64,000 nt of DNA. Origin: Citrus sinensis (lineage: Eukaryota; Streptophyta; Magnoliopsida; Sapindales; Rutaceae). The translations under genes were made by a program, and so were the position numbers. A model generated the notes under the pieces. It saw only the letters and a program-made list of their open reading frames with translations. It had not been told where the DNA came from and did no database searches. The stretch is from positions 2,108,001-2,172,000 of the forward strand of contig NC_068557.1 of NCBI RefSeq assembly GCF_022201045.2, in the 5' to 3' direction. Below, in pieces: positions 60,694 to 64,000 of this stretch; position 1 is the first letter of the stretch; each line of letters begins with the position of its first letter.

Positions 60694-61912
60694 ATAAAAA
60701 AAGTTATATATGTCATAGCTTATTCTATTATCATGCATAATTATTCAAAAAAATTAAAAATTGATACCTGAAATCTAATAAAAACGTTGCATCTCATAAT
60801 ACAGGAAGGAGAAGCTTAAAATAATTTTTTAATATAATTTTAATGGTAATTATAAAAAAGTATAACTTATATTTTTTAGCCTACGACCTTAATTTTCCTA
60901 GGCCTTATTATGGTCTACGAAAACAAGTTGTTAAAAATGCTTGTTTTATGATATGAAAAAAATTGAATCAAATCGACCGGTTCTTAAACCTCCACATCAA
61001 AAGTTTGAGTTTAATTGCGCTACTATTTAAATTGAATAATAATAGAATTTTCAAAGAATATTTTAATATTTTTATCTGACGTGTTGAACTGGCATTTATT
61101 TATGAGTGATGATACAACTATAAATTTTTATATAAATTTATTTTATACAAACTGACGTGGCGTTAATTCATTAATTGAATAAAAATATAAAATAATAAAA
61201 ATAAATTATGTGGGCCAAATGACATTTAATTCAACCAATTTTATCATGCCACGTAAATTTATAAAAAATAAATTTATATAAAAATTAATGACTATATCAT
61301 TACACTTTATTTATTATACAATCAATTTAAAAATTTGTAAAATTATTTGTTTCTAGATTGCACCACATGCTACTATCACTTCAAACTTAATAATTCGGAA
61401 TGTGTCATTACTCAACATTCACTTTTACGACTTTTTTGACATTAGAATTCAATTCTTTTTGTTTTGTACATATAATTTGTTTTCTGCCAAATTAATCTTT
61501 AACAAATATCTTGTAGAGATCGTACCGAAGTTAGAGGCGTTCACTAGCCCACCTCCCCTCCTCTCTTTTCTTTTGAATCAATTTTCACGTGTGGCACAGA
61601 TTTAAACGATAATTGAACGTCTCTGATAACAAATGCTGGCCATTCGTAGAATCGTAGCCCATCCACATTTAAACGAAAATATCTCTGACATTTCGTGGAC
61701 ATCTCTATTAAAAATATCTCTGACATTACACTCGACAAACTTATTAATACAAAAAAAATCTATGATTTTGTCATCTGTGGTATAGATTTATAGGTTGATT
61801 GATACGTCCATGGTATATATTTTATGTATTTCATTATCAAATGCTGGCCGTTGGGACCCTATCTACATCTATTTATGGCCAGTTATGCCATTACAAATTA
61901 TCCCCTCATCAG
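60694..61912. other. Intergenic, P450 promoter side
   Basis: AT-rich with no gene. AATATCTCTGACATT is repeated about 35 bases apart near 61677-61726, and CAAATGCTGGCC occurs near 61631 and 61838. A TATATATTTTATG stretch near 61814 could serve as a TATA region, but this is weak. Confidence 0.4.
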
Positions 61913-61960
61913 ATATTTCGTTAAAATTCATTCTGAAACACTAAAACTAAATAATCGAAT

Positions 61961-63667
61961 ATGGGTTTGCGGGTCAATGATGCCAGAAGCAATGAGAGTG
62001 CAATTATCACTTGTTTAGTTTCTGTGCTTGCCGTGGTTTACTTCGCATGGAATGTGAAAAAATCAAGGAAAGCAAATGCTAAACTTCCACCAGGACCTCG
62101 CGGCTTGCCTGTAGTCGGATACCTCCCATTTCTCGGAACTACTGACTTGCACAAGAAATTCACGGAATTATCCGGAGTTTATGGTCCGATCTTCAAGCTC
62201 TGGCTCGGAAATAAATTATGTGTAGTGGTGAGCTCACCTTCCCTAGTTAAACAAGTGGTTCGTGATCAAGATACAACATTCGCATACCGTGACCCGCCGA
62301 TCGCTGGACTAGTGGCCACCTTTGGTGGCAATGATATTGCATGGTCCAATTACGGTCCCGAATGGAGAAAGTTGCGCAAATTTTTTGTGGGCAAGATGAT
62401 GAGTAACGCAAGCCTTGATGCTTGTTATGCTCTAAGAAAACAAGAGGTTAAAAATACTATCAGGGATTTGTATAACAACAACAACAAAATTTGCAAGCCC
62501 ATTGACATTGGTGAATTGTCGATTTCAACACTGGTATGTGCTATGCAGAACATGCTGTGGGGTGAAGCGCTTGAATTAAAAGAGAAAGGGACCACTATTC
62601 TTGGGGTTGAGCTAAAATTTAAGCTTGCAGAACTCATGGTGCTACTGGGAACACCGAATATTTCGGATATCTTTCCAATGCTTTCATGGCTCGACATACA
62701 AGGTATAGAGAGGAGAGCAAAGAAGATTTCACTCTGGTTTGAAAATATTATAAATTCTACTGTTGAAAAGTATAGAAGCAAGGACTTTAATGTTGAAGGT
62801 AAAGAAAGAGCAGGGGAAAATTTTGAAGGATCAAGGAACAAGAACTTCTTGCAGTTACTATTGGAGCTTCAAGAAAATGAAGACGGTTCTTCCTCAATTA
62901 GCATGAACCAATTTAAGGGCGTGCTCGCGGTATGTTAAGCAACTAGCCACGAACAGTTGTATATTTGCATGAGTGACGCTTTTCAACTTTTTTTAATTTT
63001 TTAAATTAAAGTTTTATTGTAATCTTTTGAACAGGATATAATTACGGGTGGAACCGACACCACAACTACGATGGTGGAATGGACAATGGCAGAGTTGATG
63101 CAGCATCCACAAGTCATGAAGAAAGTTCAGGAAGAATTAGCTCAAGTTGTGGGCATGGACAGTTGTGTTGAAGAATTTCATTTGCCTAAATTGAAATATT
63201 TAGATGCTGTGGTGAAAGAATCGTTTCGTCTGCATCCTGCATTGCCTTTATTAGTACCACGCAGAGCAAGTGAGAGTGGCAGCATTGGTGGCTATACCAT
63301 TCCCAAAGATACAACTCTTATGTTGAATGTTTGGGCTATCCACAGGGACCCTCAACTTTGGGATAATCCCTTAGAATTTCGACCCGAGAGGTTTCTGAAT
63401 GTTGGTGTCGAGAGTAAGTTCGATTACTCAGGTAACAATTTTCAGTACTTGCCATTTGGTTCTGGTAGAAGGATGTGTGCTGGGATTCCTCTAGCTGAGA
63501 GGATGCTGATGTTTGTTCTGGCTTCGTTATTGCACTCATTTGAGTGGGAATTGCCAGCTGGCACAAAGCTAAACTTATCTGAAAAATTTGGGATTGTCAT
63601 TAAGAAAAAAGAGCCTTTGGTTGCTATTCCAACACCAAGACTATCCAATTCAGAGCTCTACCATTAA
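61961..63667 (+). CDS. CYP706: Cytochrome P450, CYP706-like
   Basis: Two exons, 61961-62929 and 63035-63667, joined at GCG|GTATGT and ACAG|GATATA, encode 533 residues. An N-terminal membrane anchor (residues 13-31) precedes the proline hinge KLPPGPRGLPVVG. I-helix GGTDTT is at about 328, ExxR is Glu385-Arg388 (KESFR), FRPERF at 438-443, and the heme loop FGSGRRMCAG has Cys471. The block FAYRDPPIAGLVATFGGNDI followed by YGPEWRKLRK is characteristic of CYP706 enzymes, which oxidise terpenoids and other small molecules at the ER with P450 reductase. The substrate is not predictable here. All catalytic motifs are intact. The alternative ATG further upstream is out of frame. Confidence 0.93.
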
Positions 63668-64000
63668 GACAAAATGATTGTGATGATTTTGTGAGTATCG
63701 GAAGATTTGTATGTTATTTCAAGTTCAATCGTAATAAAATATTTCAATAAAAGTCCTCCGTTGCTAATTTTTTTTTCAACGGCATAATCTGTCATCATGC
63801 TTGTGTTTGGAGCTACTTTGAAATAATTTTTGAATTACAATTTATAAATATTTACATTTTAAAATTTTATGAGAGTCTAAATCTATACACGTTCAATAAA
63901 AAATTTCCTAAAAGTTTTAGGATTCAAAATTCTATTAAAGTATAGATGAAACTTTTATACCTCCTAATTTTTTGGTCTATTCTACGAGTTTAAAGAGGAG
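63668..64000. other. P450 3' UTR and flank
   Basis: Contains AATAAAA-type poly(A) signal words near 63731 and 63747. Nothing codes; AT-rich to the window end. Confidence 0.5.

Overview
This is nuclear DNA of a flowering plant. The genes have many short, AT-rich introns with GT-AG borders, and the families are plant ones: DC1-domain proteins, a TIR disease-resistance-type gene, an LRR-XII receptor kinase, a DUF7950-type protein, a B1-type cyclin, a CYP706-type P450 and two H3.1 genes. The gene types suggest a woody eudicot such as Citrus, but that is inference only; the sequence itself proves only a eudicot-like plant. Most of the window is AT-rich intergenic DNA full of small non-autonomous transposons.

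Layout. 1-3.3 kb: a small plant protein gene on the minus strand (1113-1397) and a histone H3.1 gene (2842-3252). 3.8-9.1 kb: two tandem minus-strand DC1-domain genes, each ending in an exon resembling the PEARLI4/phospholipase-like family, and both carrying disabling lesions. 9.9-11 kb: a hAT-like element carrying a fragment of a Rab5-interacting-protein (EMC6/Rab5ip family) gene. 11.6-13.5 kb: a truncated TIR gene, whose second exon and preceding intron are duplicated at 23.2-23.9 kb. 14.1-14.7 kb: a minus-strand locus with a signal-peptide-like exon and three repeats that encode degenerate CLE-peptide-like motifs. 16.5-25 kb: a transposon-rich gene desert. 25.7-28.7 kb: an EFR/Xa21-like receptor kinase with a GC-AG intron. 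30.5-33.7 kb: a candidate captured-gene element and a 1.7-kb nested palindromic Mutator-like element with a perfect 9-bp target duplication. 36 kb: an intronless DUF7950-type gene with three G-boxes upstream. 37-43 kb: a desert with no recognisable gene. 43.5 kb: a second H3.1 gene encoding the same protein. 44.3-53.3 kb: a 17-exon WD40 gene of 474 residues, followed by a 2.4-kb decayed tandem copy of its 3' half. 56.4-59.0 kb: an eight-exon mitotic cyclin B1 on the minus strand. 62-63.7 kb: a two-exon CYP706-type P450.

Functional threads. The two H3.1 genes share E2F-type sites and a common promoter motif, and the cyclin B1 has an MSA-type element, so the window holds both S-phase and G2/M genes. 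The TIR gene, the receptor kinase and the DC1 genes are typical of fast-evolving plant families, and they show the truncation, duplication and pseudogene formation usual for them. Four elements have the form of Mutator-like MITEs with long inverted ends; three of these have clear 9-10 bp target duplications.
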